Below are positions 24,391 through 35,480 of a DNA stretch of 64,000 nucleotides, one piece after another (within the stretch, counting starts at the first letter, position 1; the number at the start of each line of letters is the position of its first letter). The position numbers and the translations under genes were made by a program. The stretch comes from Stenopsyche tienmushanensis (lineage: Eukaryota > Arthropoda > Insecta > Trichoptera > Stenopsychidae): positions 1 to 64,000 of the forward strand of contig WACJ01000418.1 of assembly GCA_008973525.1 (NCBI GenBank), in the 5' to 3' direction. The notes under the pieces were generated by a model, which saw only the letters and a program-made list of their open reading frames with translations, had not been told where the DNA came from and did not search any database.

Positions 24391-27102
24391 TTAATTGGTA
24401 TTTTTGCGGGGCGTTTGCGCGATGTGGAATTTATTTCGACGTAATTTACAACGGTGTAAGTTGGTCTTATTTCCTTCTTTGTCTGGGGAACTTAATCAAG
24501 ATTTAGTGGTGCAAAATCTGTATTGTTCATTTCAACCCTTGCTCGCTAAAGAGAAAAATATTTATCTCTTTAAAATTGTTTGTACATTAATACTCATCTC
24601 ATTGTAATATCGCTCGACATAAAAATGACCATTTCGAAGTGTTCTTTTGAGTAAATATTTGGATTGATTCAAAGGGAGACATCTAATAAAATTTATTCTA
24701 TTATAAAAAAAATAACAAGGGTTAAAATGTGCTACACAAAACGCAAAACTCTTAAATAAAGCTTCAAATATTTAATGAAATACAAATCTTAATGGCGTAG
24801 AAAAACGTTTGTGTTAAAATAATTGTAATTAATCATAACAGCTATGTTTTGCGATGCATTCAGTGTAAAATAGAACAGTCATGTTTTTGTAGCGTCATTC
24901 TGACATGTTTAAATTATAAAGCATACAACCTCTCTTAAATAATCATGGAATGGTTCAAAAAATCAAACAAAGACCTTACAGGTTAGGTAATTTTTGGTCT
25001 ATTAAAAGTTACAAGGTTTTTTTGTACTTAATCAAGATTCCTGAATTGTTCATTTGGCGCTGAACGCTTAAGTAACTTAAATAAGTAATAATCTAAGGGC
25101 ACCACATCAGATAAATGTGTTGAACTTGAAAAAAGTTTGTGCCCTAACTTTGTTCATTATTTCTCCTAATGATTTTTTGGCAAGCTTTTTCTGCAAATAA
25201 TACAGCATCATTAATACAAAAAACTGAGATATATATGTAATACGTGTCAGTATATGAAATCTTAGAATGAAATGCATTTCATTTAAAAATAACATTTTTT
25301 AATTTGAAATTCTATTGAAATCGAGTACATATTATATGTTTCAGTCATTGATATATCATCAAAATAATGTATTTTAAAATTATTTTTGATTGTCAAATCA
25401 TTCATCTTTGCTGTATGAATTAATTGCGCCCTTTGACAGGACATTTTGCTAGATGATTGTAACTGTGTTTGTTGAAGTGCACTCACAAAGGCTTAGGATC
25501 CTACATGAAACCACACGAGCAATCAATGTCATGTTACAACTAACGCATCCTTCTTTAATCTGCTTAGTGACATATTAATTACGATCTGATAATACGCTTG
25601 ATAAATCCACCGATTTAAAATAATTGGGATGTTCATACGTTAAATTTCTCAAAGCTTTTGAATGAATTTACAGGTACTACCACCAAATCTTCATCAAATC
25701 ATTCGAAATTATTATTCAATACAGGCATTTTTAGTGATCCATGGTAATGATACTGAAATTATCATGATAAAATCATACAATATATAATATAGGCATCCCT
25801 TGTCATATTTTTGAACTCTGAGAAAAATGTAATTGTCATGATATCTCAGTTTTTAGCTTCGTTTTTATACTTTTATTTGCATTCTTATATCACCATAGAG
25901 CATTTTGAACAGAATCTTGCTAAGAGGAATCTTTATGACTCCAGAGCATTCTGGAATCCTTTGGCAAATTCCATAACACTTGAGAACACAACACTTCTCT
26001 ATATAAAATCATAAATTCTGATAAAACTCAATGCCATAACTTTGCGTATAAAATAATAATTAAATGCATTTAAAAAAATGATTAATTACTAAGTATTGAT
26101 AGAGAAAGCTAGTTTCTTTTTGAAGATTTGAGAGATCAAAGGTATTGATATTTCTGATCGATTGCTTTAATTAAAATTTAAATTATTTTTTTAGACATAA
26201 AATAGTAAATACTGAAACGGTTAATAAATTCAGGCATTTAACCACATATACAAGGCATTAAAAACCCACCCTTAAAAATCCTTTATTGGTTTATAATAAA
26301 TAGACTTTTGAGTTTTGCTATTCCTTGGTTATTTAAAGATGAACGTCATAACGTTTATCTATAACATTGACTTTAATCTTAAGCAGGATATGTGCAATAA
26401 GATTTTCTCACTTTATTGATACATGGAAGGCAATACTGTGAGTCTCACGAAACGTGTCAAGGGTGTTTCCTTCTAATCTCCTCTTCCCTTATCATATCTT
26501 TGTGCAAAATTACATCCATCCAATTTCGCATATCTTCCGGACAAAATTCCGTGAAAAATCTTATTTTTAAACGTAGTAATTTCGTAAAATTCATAATGAA
26601 ACATTTCTCCGCCATTTGATATGATGATGAAATATTTAACAACATAAATGAGGTCAATGGTTCTCATATTTGGCGTGTTTTATAAGGGCTGATAAATCTA
26701 ATGTTAAGTCACAAAAACTGATTTCGTGATTTGGTAGCGTTTCCTTCAAATCCACATAACTTTCTCACTAGAAAGTTTTTGGCACAATTTGAAGTAAATG
26801 TGAAAAGATAGAGCAAAATTTTTCTTAAGTGTAGCTCAAATGCTTAGAATTTTTCGTCGTGTAGGAAGAAGTTGACAGCATCTGTTACGGTCTCAACAGA
26901 ACATAAGATGTTGTGAGTTTTTTGTTCCCGTCATATATTTTTACCTTTGTTCCTCCTCTTCTCTTATTTTTACCACTCCGCAAGTCATATTTTATTCAAC
27001 GCTATGATGAATTTTAAATTGCGCGAAAATAAATGCAACAAATATATTTCTTCGCGGCTGTGGGTGAAAGCGAAACGTCAAAATCAATTTGAAACCTGAA
27101 AA
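24391..27102. other. AT-rich stretch
   Basis: No gene recognised. A minus-strand frame at 26457-26657 contains a charged segment (CPEDMRNWMDVILHKDMIRE) that looks more protein-like than its neighbours but has no known motif and no clear splice sites. Confidence 0.45.
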
Positions 27103-27447
27103 ATGTATACGTATCAGGCAGCCATTTTTCCATACACCAGCCATTCTTTTCGGGTGAAAATTTGTGTTTTATATTTATTATTCAAAAAATTTCGATTCAT
27201 AAGTAATGGAATCCAGTTGCAGAGCTTTGAAACTCGTCCTGATTATAAATTGCGAAAATTAAATGAAGTGTTAGAGCCTAAGGAAAGGGTTGTGGCATAT
27301 GTTGTATCTGTAATTGATACAGGCTCAACGAGATCAATCTTTCACACTGACGTAATTCGATCAAGTGAAATAACCAGGTTGCTGTATTATGTATCCTTAA
27401 TAAAGGCTATGCTGTTAATATTAACTGATGGGGTTGAATCATGGTGA
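27103..27447 (+). CDS. Unrecognised open frame, 114 codons
   Basis: An ATG-started frame with a moderately charged C-terminal half (for example RPDYKLRKLNEVLEPKERVV). I see no signal peptide, membrane pattern or domain I know. The flanks are AT-rich, and I see no core promoter or poly(A) signal in clear relation to it. It could be a decayed exon or chance. Confidence 0.18.
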   Translation: MYTYQAAIFPYTSHSFRVKICVLYLLFKKFRFISNGIQLQSFETRPDYKLRKLNEVLEPKERVVAYVVSVIDTGSTRSIFHTDVIRSSEITRLLYYVSLIKAMLLILTDGVESW

Positions 27448-27527
27448 ACAATGTTTTGAATATTGAAAATATCATTTATCTTAATAACTTAAGCCATGAT
27501 TTTCGTCTAAATATTATTATAAAATAT

Positions 27528-27615
27528 ATCATCATCATCATAGCGCAGCCACTAACAGTCCACTACAGAACTATGGGCCTCTTCAATATCCATTCATAGG
27601 AAAGGGGTTACATCC
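27528..27615 (-). mobile_element. LINE/RTE-type or SINE 3-prime tail with (TGA)n
   Basis: The plus strand reads ATCATCATCATCATAG followed by CGCAGCCACTAACAGTCCAC and CTATGGGCCTC. This pattern of ATC repeats, a GTCCACT motif and an ATGGGCCTC motif is common at the 3-prime end of insect RTE-type elements read in reverse. The 5-prime extent is not clear; sequence to about 28260 is GC-richer and may belong to the same insertion. Confidence 0.45.
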
Positions 27616-28265
27616 ATTTCGTCTGTATCATACATTCACCTCCTCATTCGCTCGATATTGAAGGTAGCATTACCACCGAGTTTTATTTTGAACGCTCACC
27701 CAACGGGTATCCTGAGTGAACGTATTGACGAACACTTTCGCGAACGTCTCGATAAGGAGTTTGGGGGGTTTGTAAAGACTGAGTAGTTTTCATAGGGAGG
27801 TGGTGGAAAACTACTCTAGACGACCTTTTTGACTCTACTGGAAAGGGCTTTCTGGAGTACAAGGAGTCCAGTCCCCCCTTTCCTCGCTAGGGCGTTGCCG
27901 GGGTAGGGTGAAGACATACGTGACGCTTAAGTGCATCTCGGATTCGCTCCTACACCAACTGAGGGTGTCTCCCCGTCACCGTACAACTTACCCGAGCGAA
28001 TTCGAAACTGAGTGGTTTCGCCATTTTTTCAGGTTGCCCCTCTCAGTTCGGCGATTACAAAACGATATAGAAGTCAACGGAAGACAATGTTGTTTTTCGT
28101 TGCAAAGTAAAGATCATCAAATGCATCTCCTCGAGGCCGTCTTCTTGGTGTTCTTCTTGTTCCTGCTCCGTTCCTAGAGCCTCTCGGATCCGAACCGGTG
28201 AGGTTCCTCGAGTTCCATACTGCTAAGTAGGGAAGATCATGCAAGAGACAACGAGCGACATGCAA
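27616..28265. other. GC-richer stretch, unassigned
   Basis: This stretch is clearly less AT-rich than the flanks, with runs such as GCGAACGTCTCG and AGGGCGTTGCCGGGG. Frames are open on both strands (27908-28177 plus, 28074-28265 minus) but neither shows a motif. A pyrimidine-rich CATTTTTTCAG at about 28022-28032 could be a splice acceptor. It may be transposon body, UTR or first-exon DNA. Confidence 0.3.
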
Positions 28266-28329
28266 GTTAAGATTCGTATAAAAAGCAATGAATAGTATAT
28301 AAACTGGGTATCAGCTTGCTGTTAGAAGA

Positions 28330-28700
28330 GTATTTAAGTATCTACTCTGTAAAAAGGTACTAGTCAAGTGGCCAATAGTTAAAATACATAAAATCGTATA
28401 AGTATAATAGTTAGGAGTAGTCAAATGTGGTTAGGCCGCAAAAGTATTAGTCAAATTGTATTAGCAAGGGGTAGTTATGTCGCATCACAGTATTCGAACT
28501 TTGACGCTTAGTGTCTACCGGGCACAATCAAATAATATTTAATCGGTCAGACTGGGAGTAACTGGAAACAAATATATAGACATAGCTGAAACGAATAGGT
28601 TAAAGTCAGGTATCAAGTAATATCAAATAGTCAGGTCCATATCAAATAGTTTTATAGTCAAGATTGTATTATGGGAGCAGTCGAAAAAGCATTTTGCTCC
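28330..28700. repeat. Degenerate TAGTCAA-rich stretch
   Basis: The heptamer TAGTCAA recurs in related settings: ACTAGTCAAGTGG (~28361), GTAGTCAAATGTGG (~28415), ATTAGTCAAATTGTATTAG (~28446) and ATAGTCAAGATTGTATTA (~28652), with shorter AGTCAGG and ATAGTTA variants between. It looks like an old, diverged short tandem family. No coding pattern is seen. Confidence 0.35.
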
Positions 28701-28902
28701 CAGTGTTCCCGCGTTTATGTGATAGTAGGAGGTGGATGTGTGCGAGTATTTGTTAATTCCCTTACCTTGGAAGCTTGGATTATTATGATCTTACTTGCGT
28801 TATTATCCTTGTTGTAGTTCCTCTCAAGTGACGCGGTGAAGATGTTCCATTTTTTGTGCAGATGTCGTAAAAACAATGTTTTTCGGCGTCACTCGCGAAT
28901 TT

Positions 28903-28955
28903 TATATACAAGTGTAGTCGGCGTTTCGTCAGAGCGTACGAATGAACTTGCGCGG
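28903..28955 (+). promoter_or_regulatory. Candidate TATA/initiator core promoter in CpG-rich DNA
   Basis: TATATA at 28903-28908 is followed 28 bases later by TCAGAG (A at 28931), close to the arthropod initiator TCAGTY, which is correct spacing for a TATA promoter. A donor-like GGGGTGAGTG lies at about 28953-28960. The region 28890-29090 is CpG-rich (GTCGGCGTTTCGTCAGAGCG, a run of ten G). The transcript it would drive is unknown; an LTR promoter is an alternative. Confidence 0.3.
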
Positions 28956-29099
28956 GGGTGAGTGCAGGGGGGGGGGGTCCCCGGCGTTGAGGGTGCCGAC
29001 AAGTCACAGAAAGAACTCAACGTATCACAGAAACGAATTATTTTCGCAAAGCGTATCGAGCGCCGAGTCGTTTTACCTCCGACTATCGGGAGAAGACTG

Positions 29100-31309
29100 A
29101 ATGTTAAACTTTGAAAATATATAAATGCTTAAAACTAATTACATCTGTTTTGGTTCGTGATTTTTGTTGTGTGGCTTTATTTTTATATCCTACCGTTCTA
29201 TTCTAATGGACTCTCTAATTTATTTGTAGCTTAGATATTTAGCTAAACATTTATTTTATGGTTCAAAAAAATATCAAATTGAATGAAACAAATGTTACAC
29301 AATTCAACTCAAACATTTTCACTTTTTGCATTTTATCACACAGTTATACGTACCAAAGATTGAAAACCACGTATATTTAGATATATCATATATCAAACTC
29401 TTTTGAAGACACCACTGAAGTTTCGTTTAAACCTATTATCTGGTTAAGGAATTATATTAGTTTTATGAAAGAAGTTTAACGTGGAACGCCCCAAATAGGG
29501 ATACGATTATCTCGATAATTTTTGTTTCTCAAGAATTCTCGATTTTGCATATCTCTTATGAAATTCTCGAGAAGAAATACTAGCCCCGACCGTAAAGTGT
29601 TAACTATATTTCTGGGACTATAAGACACACTTATATTTTTTTTTAAAACGAAACATTTTTATTAATAGAGTACAAAGCCAGACTTAAAAAATATCTTAGC
29701 TTATAAATTTGACATATAAAATCCACCTGAAAAAGCATCTGAATTTTGGAGGCAGTTTTTAAACCAAAAAAAATAGCGTTTTATAGTCCGTTAAATACGG
29801 AAATACTATTCCCAATTCTATTTCCCAAATTTCTTTATATAGAAAAAGTTTCAATAATCTTGATTTAAACTCTGACCTTTACAATATAATTTTAAAAACT
29901 AACCTACTTTTTACTACTGCCGAGCTTTTCACAAATACATATTCATTTATGTTAAGTTTTCTTCTCATAAATAGAGTGGGTGGATTTATTTTAAATAATC
30001 CTTCGCAACGATAAAATATAATTTTAAAAATATGTTATTTAAATTTTGAGTTCGATGTCTATTCAAATACCATTAATTTGCAATTCAAAAACCGAAAAAA
30101 AACGTATAGAACTCAAATATCACAATAGTTCTGAAAATCAATCATTCTTTTTGTCTTTTATGCTTCTATTAAATCTTTTTACTCATATCCATATTAGATG
30201 TTTCAAATATATAAGGTAGATATTTATATAGTCATTTTCCTATTGTTTATTTGATTTTTCATCAGATTTGTATTAAAATATATGGATTATTGCTACACAA
30301 TATTAGTCAAATTTATTGAAATTTTATATGCTATTCTCAAAAATGTAATATTTATTATATTTACTTTTAATAAATAAAACAATAATGTCTTGCAAATAAT
30401 CATGACTTGGATTATATTATTAAAGTAAGCTGAATGACCAATATTTTTTGTTGAATTTTGCTACAAAATACTTCTTAAAATGTAATCTATTATGCATTAG
30501 CCTTTATGTTAATCGATGAATTTAGTTTGGCTCGTTCTTTATTTATACGCAACGATCACGACTCAGAAGATTAACAGGCCATTAAACAGACTGAAATAGT
30601 ACGAGACTGATAGATAGCTATAAATTATTTTTGTTTGATATGGACGAATCTCTATGGATCTGGAAAAGCCTACAGGATTCGCTTTCCAATTTAAATTGTA
30701 ATAGCTTTGATAATTAAAAATTATGCAAGCAATTTACGACAATCCCTGAGACCAAAATCATGACCCCATTTGATCAAAACTATCTGATTTGCTTTATTCT
30801 TAATTTAATCATGTGGAAATTAAGGAATGATTTTCATATTTTAGCTTTAAAAAGATGAAACTTATATTTTGCATGAATGACTCGTAGTTTCCTTAATCTA
30901 ACTTTATCAATTCATGAATATACAAAATGTCCATATAAATTAGGTTATTTCGTGTATTTAGTACACGTTTCGATGAATTGTACACTCATGTCACTATTTT
31001 CATTTTGTTTATGTTCGTGCCTTATAGCCGAAATGTATAAATGGCGTGACGTCTAAATATACAATACCTACGAGTGTTAAAGAAATTACCCCCAATTTAA
31101 CCGAGAAAAATTCTATTCATATCAAAGATTAAGTCATGGCGCAATCTGGCGAAAGGTTTCATATTTATAATAGGTATAAACACGTACGCTTTGCTCCTAG
31201 AATTTCAGCATTTGAAGCCTGAAAATTCTATTTAATCCCTTAGCTAAAATTCAACTGTTAAGATAAATGTGCTCCATTGTTTGTCCGCATTTTCGACTGA
31301 AAATGTATT
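29100..31309. other. AT-rich stretch
   Basis: No gene recognised. The palindrome-like TTCTCGAGAA lies near 29562; otherwise nothing is supported. Confidence 0.5.
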
Positions 31310-31745
31310 ATCAGTTTCATCACTTGAAGCCTTCGTTTTGGCGTATTTCTAAGCTATCGAGATCCGAGTGAATATGATGCTTTTTTGCGGCGTGCTCGCA
31401 AATGGAGTCGTGCTGAAATGTCCAAAGCAGCAAAATCGATGGCAATACATTTTCGAAATATAGCCGCTCATATTTGATCAATTGATAGCGCAGTTCCGAA
31501 TACATTTTGCTTGTGAAAGGCCTTTTGTATCCGGAAACATATTTTGCATTCTCATTCGACAATATATCGAAAATTTATTTCCTTGACCAGGGGCGCGTTG
31601 TGCTTGGAGATTGCCTCCGAACAGAGCATCCTTTGTTGACATTTTCTCAAACAACAAAATTGAGCTCGATAAGGCATTTAATGGCATCAATATTGGAGTT
31701 TGAACGAATATCCGCCATGAAAGCCTCAAAAGCTCTAAATCAAAA
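31310..31745 (-). pseudogene. Coding-like minus-strand remnant, family not recognised
   Basis: Minus-strand frames read well in series. An upstream frame gives SEAISKHNAPLVKEINFRYI (about 31635-31570). After a frame change, ILSNENAKYVSGYKRPF and SELRYQLIKYERLYFENVLP run down to 31320. The alternative frame also stays open, so real coding sense is not proven. Composition is less AT-rich than the flanks. It could be a decayed exon or retro-copy. No function assigned. Confidence 0.3.
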
Positions 31746-32597
31746 AATGTCTTTTATGTGCGAAGTAATATATATTATACAAGGTCTTTTGCAGAGTTCA
31801 GTCCCATCATTAATAATATACTTATTCAAAATTGTATATAATTTTCATCATATTATAAAGAAACCAATTAACTATCAGCTTTTTAGTAGATAAATTATAC
31901 AGTTTAATAATTTAAAAAAATCAACCAGGATTGTTTCAATAAATTAGTGACTAATATCCATAAAAAGAGCATCTATTTGATATTTATATCTATCTATGAT
32001 TTATGGCTTTATCAAACCAAACACTTCTCACAAGTCCCGCATACACTTTGGCAATCATACACTTGCATACACTCTAGCACATATACTAACATAAGTTTTT
32101 TTTCGAAATATTAAACATAATTTTTAAATAATACGTTTATAACTTATTTAAATAATTAAGTGAAAATACTTAAATATATACCTACAATTTTTATGTTTTT
32201 CCATGTCTTGTTTATGTTAAAATATGACTTGAACATAAGGATTCTGATTTCTCGATGATTTTTATTTCTTAAAATCATATCTCAAAATTTTTTTGTAAGG
32301 GTAGTGCAAGCTTATAATTAATTATTTTAAAAACAAAGCGTTTTTTGAAAGTTTTAATCTGAGTATATGAATTTCAAACACTTCATTTAAAACTCTCTAA
32401 AAACATTACAGATGAAATTTTTTGAAATTCAAAATACATGTATATTGATTGTGTGTATTTAAATCATTATCAATAAAAAGAAAAAATCTTCTTCAAAGCA
32501 TGAAAATATTTTCATCCATTTTTCAATATAATACATTTTTAGGTAAAATACTTACATATCCTTACAATCCTCATCTCCCGCATAAAGTACATGGTTT

Positions 32598-32639
32598 CGC
32601 AAACACGAGAACTCTCGTGTCCCGCTATTAATGTGTTAA
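32598..32639 (+). mobile_element. piggyBac-like terminus with subterminal palindrome
   Basis: ACACGAGAACTCTCGTGT (32603-32620) is an 18-bp near-perfect palindrome directly followed by CCCGCTATTAATGTGTTAA, which ends in the TTAA target. A related copy lies at 22352-22393. A palindrome just inside a CCC-TTAA end fits piggyBac-type elements. The opposite end was not found. Confidence 0.45.
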
Positions 32640-33149
32640 TAATCTTTCAACCGTCAAGAAGTGTAGGTATAATTTGCTAAAATCGCTATCGCCAGATAAG
32701 CTATTAATGTCTTTCAACTCAATTAGAAAGCATAGATATTTTTATGGCGGAATGAGTATGTTTAGGACGTATATTTCGTTACTTAAACAAAGATAGGATG
32801 AGTTTGAAATATTCATTTATGTCATACATAGTACCCTAATAAAATCTTTCAAACAGAATGCATTTTAGCAGTAACCCACTCATATACAGTGCAACGTTTT
32901 AAAATGGAAGCGTTTGTATTTCTATCAAAAATATTCGTATAATTACGCAATAAAAATTTATCTCTAAAGTTTCTAGCAGAATATTTCTAAAGGAATGAAA
33001 ACTTTCGATTTTGTATTTTGTATTTGTCGAGAAATTTTCGTGTAATGATTCTCAAAAAGAAACACTACTTGAACATCCAGAAATAAGATTAAAACATTCA
33101 TGTAAGATCGAAAAATGTATATATTTAATTGAAAATCACAGGAAACTTC

Positions 33150-33240
33150 TATTTTTTAACTATTTTTCAACATGATTGCCGTCAATATCGAGGAGCCAGC
33201 TCTTTTTGGATTTTTTTTATGTGGCTTTTAGCAATCCCTT
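33150..33240 (-). pseudogene. Mariner transposase C-terminal end
   Basis: The minus strand reads LLDIDGNHVEK followed by a stop, matching the final residues of mariner transposases (RW..CI..(D)GDYVEK). It belongs with the fragment at 33410-33735; most of the catalytic C-terminal half between them is missing, and a SINE-like sequence lies in the gap. Confidence 0.6.
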
Positions 33241-33316
33241 TTATGGGACTATTACCACAACCATTTTGACATGGTTTTTCATGGCATATATATATTTTTA
33301 AAAATGTGGTTGCCAA

Positions 33317-33392
33317 CCACATCTCCTGTGGGATTCGAACCTAAGATGATTGAGTTACGAGTCCAACCGCTTAACGCGGGACTACCTACAGG
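33317..33392 (-). repeat. SINE-like repeat B (tRNA-like), copy inside a mariner pseudogene
   Basis: On the minus strand it reads CTGTAGGTAGTCCCGCG, then GGTTGGACTCGTAACTCAA, TCATCTTAGGTTCGAATCCC and ACAGGAGATG. GGTTCGAATCC is a perfect B box and the order fits D, anticodon and T arms, but it does not fold as a clean tRNA. Related copies lie at 39431-39490 and 43669-43721. Confidence 0.65.
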
Positions 33393-33409
33393 TACACTTT
33401 TTGGATTGT

Positions 33410-33735
33410 CTTTTGAATTCTGGGGTGTAGTAATACACCCACGTCTCATCTCTCGTCATAATATAATTCATAAAGCTTCTTCTTCCTATGTAAAACAATC
33501 CAAAAATTTACGAGCGGCAATCACGCAATTTTGACAGTGCTCCAGTGTGAGCATTCTGGGCGCTCATCTCACACATAACTTCTTGTAATCAAGTTTTTCC
33601 GACATTATATAATCAAGGAGACTTCGAGAAGTATCAGGAAATTCTTCGTGAAAGTCGTCAAATTTCACACGAGAATTATTTCGTTCTTCAATTTCTTGTA
33701 CAAGTTCTGAACAATCTAACCAACTTCATGACATG
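33410..33735 (-). pseudogene. Mariner transposase pseudogene, central part
   Basis: On the minus strand (33735 downward) the segments KFDDFHEEFPD, then EKLDYKKLCVR.APRMLT and finally RDETWVYYYTPEFKRQSKK match the mariner order: DLGYRKVCARWVPRMLT followed by the first catalytic Asp block GDETWVHYYTPESKRQS. Stops and a Gly-to-Arg change before DETW mark it as dead. The protein breaks off at 33410, where SINE-like repeat B follows; the C-terminal end resumes at 33240. Confidence 0.75.
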
Positions 33736-33774
33736 CTGTCGACTCATCTAATATGTGATTAGTAATAAATTATA

Positions 33775-34469
33775 TTTAGGGTGTTTCTATTCCATGGCTC
33801 CCACAGTCTGCAGACCTGAAACCACTGAATTTCTTTGTCTAGGGATGTGCAAAAAAGTTAATTTACATGACAGAGGTGCCCACAAAAGAAATCTTAATTA
33901 AATGAATAATTGTCGCCTTTGCAAAAATGAAAGAGGAAATTCTACTCCAGACAACTACAGTTAACATAAGAAAAAGGTATAGTGCGTGCATACAAAGCAG
34001 AGATGGCCAATTTGAACAAATTTTGTGAATAAATTTGATAAAAACATCTTAAACATAAAAAGTATTTTCTAAACCCTGATCCTGGAAAACTGATAACTCT
34101 TCAAGTTTAACGACTTATTGAATGATTTGTATGACATGTAAGTTCATAATAGTTTTTAGTTTTTCATTTAGAGAATTTAGAAGTTGACATTTCTCAATCG
34201 TTTTTACATTTTTCGTGACTTTGGAATGCTCAGCATGCTAAATTTATTTGAACTAATTGAATAAAATAATGATTTATTTAAATTAAAAATAAATTGCAAA
34301 ATATTTTATTGTACAAAAACAGGTTTAGCACATTATTTCGTGCTATTAAGATCATAGATTAAAATATTATGACAATTTAAAGCTGAAATTTTGGGTATTT
34401 TTTCAAAATATTGAAAAGACCCTCAACCCCCAAAAAAATTTTGTCGGTCCATGTGCAAAACATCCTATA
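33775..34469 (+). mobile_element. Mariner-type transposon remnant with transposase C-terminus
   Basis: The coding part begins at about 33797 as IPWLPQSADLKPLNFF then a stop, matching WPPRSPDLTPLDFFLWG. It continues in another frame with YMTEVPTKEILIK and ends KRYSACIQSRDGQFEQIL near 34018, a tail typical of these transposases. The non-coding 3-prime part leads to the family terminal repeat, with CCCTCAACCCCC and an end at GCAAAACATCCTATA (34469). The 5-prime half is missing. The same element, reversed and further broken, is at 11204-11945. Confidence 0.75.
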
Positions 34470-35209
34470 TATGCGTATACTTTTTAAAAAATATAAATTG
34501 AAACCATCATAAAAATTAATAGCAATTTCATAATTATTACATATTTAAAAATCAAGAATTAATTCGAATCCTAAAAGAGCTAAAACTGAACGCCCAAAAA
34601 ATATATCATCTAAGTAAAAACAACTCGAGAAAGATAAGCTCGAACTGACCATAAAGATGAAAGATTAAAAGGGCGTAATCAACTATACGTTTTACGTTGA
34701 AATGCGATATTAAGTAAAGTTAAGCGGTTTTTATGAAAGAAACGAGCGAAAAAAAATGTTTAGAATTAAAAAAATCTTTTATTAAAGTTACAAAAGGCAA
34801 ATGCAATAAAACCACGTAATTTTAGCCAGACAAAGGACGTTGAAACATGGAATTAAATATCAAAGGATGGTTGTATTTTTGGTATCTGCATATTTTTTGA
34901 AATATCGCCCTTTGTCGAGGAATACGCGCGTAGGGTCGTTGTTGTGACGTATATTTAAAATTAATATATTTAGGATGGGAAAGTTGTGGAGGTTGAATCG
35001 AAGAAATTTATCAGTCTTATGATCGGCGCGTGTATAAACTTTCTAAATATCAGAGATCTCCTCGGTAAAAAGGTCCGGGTCGCTTCTTTTCAGCTACAAC
35101 CAATTCTTATCTTATCTTTTCAGCCAAAGAATTGCTAACATTCAACCATTATTCGGTGTGCTGATAGCTTGAAAATTTTGGAGAATGAACTAGAAAATAT
35201 TTGCTTTAG
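34470..35209. other. AT-rich stretch
   Basis: No gene recognised. The part 34915-35110 is slightly GC-richer (ACGCGCGTAGGGTCG) with two pyrimidine-rich TTTTCAG acceptor-like sites near 35085 and 35124. Confidence 0.45.
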
Positions 35210-35480
35210 AAAAATGTGGCGAAATTCAATGTCGATAACGATTTAGTGGGGTGTATTAAAATAGATTTATGTAAAAAATTGTTCTTCGTGTTTGAATTTG
35301 TAAGCAATAAATTGAACATTTGTCAATTTGAAGCGTTTTTGACAGATGTATATTATAAATATGATTTACCCTATCATTCTATTCTGGAAACAGACAATTG
35401 GATTGATCAATTTTTGTATCCGATATTTCAAAAATACCAGATAAATAGAACAAATTTTCTTAATGAAATTTGTCATAAAG
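35210..35480 (+). CDS. Candidate internal coding exon, gene unknown
   Basis: A 271-bp stretch with an acceptor-like TTTGCTTTAG before it and a donor match AAAG|GTGAGA after it (GT at 35481). The frame is open for the whole length and starts AAA-AAT-GTG-GCG, giving 90 codons and phase 1 at the donor. Segments such as CQFEAFLTDVYYKYDLPYHS and NWIDQFLYPIFQKYQINR are well mixed and protein-like, unlike the Ile/Lys/Phe runs of chance frames nearby. There is no signal peptide or known motif. No partner exons are evident within the window, so introns may be long. It could also be a captured or decayed exon. Confidence 0.35.
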
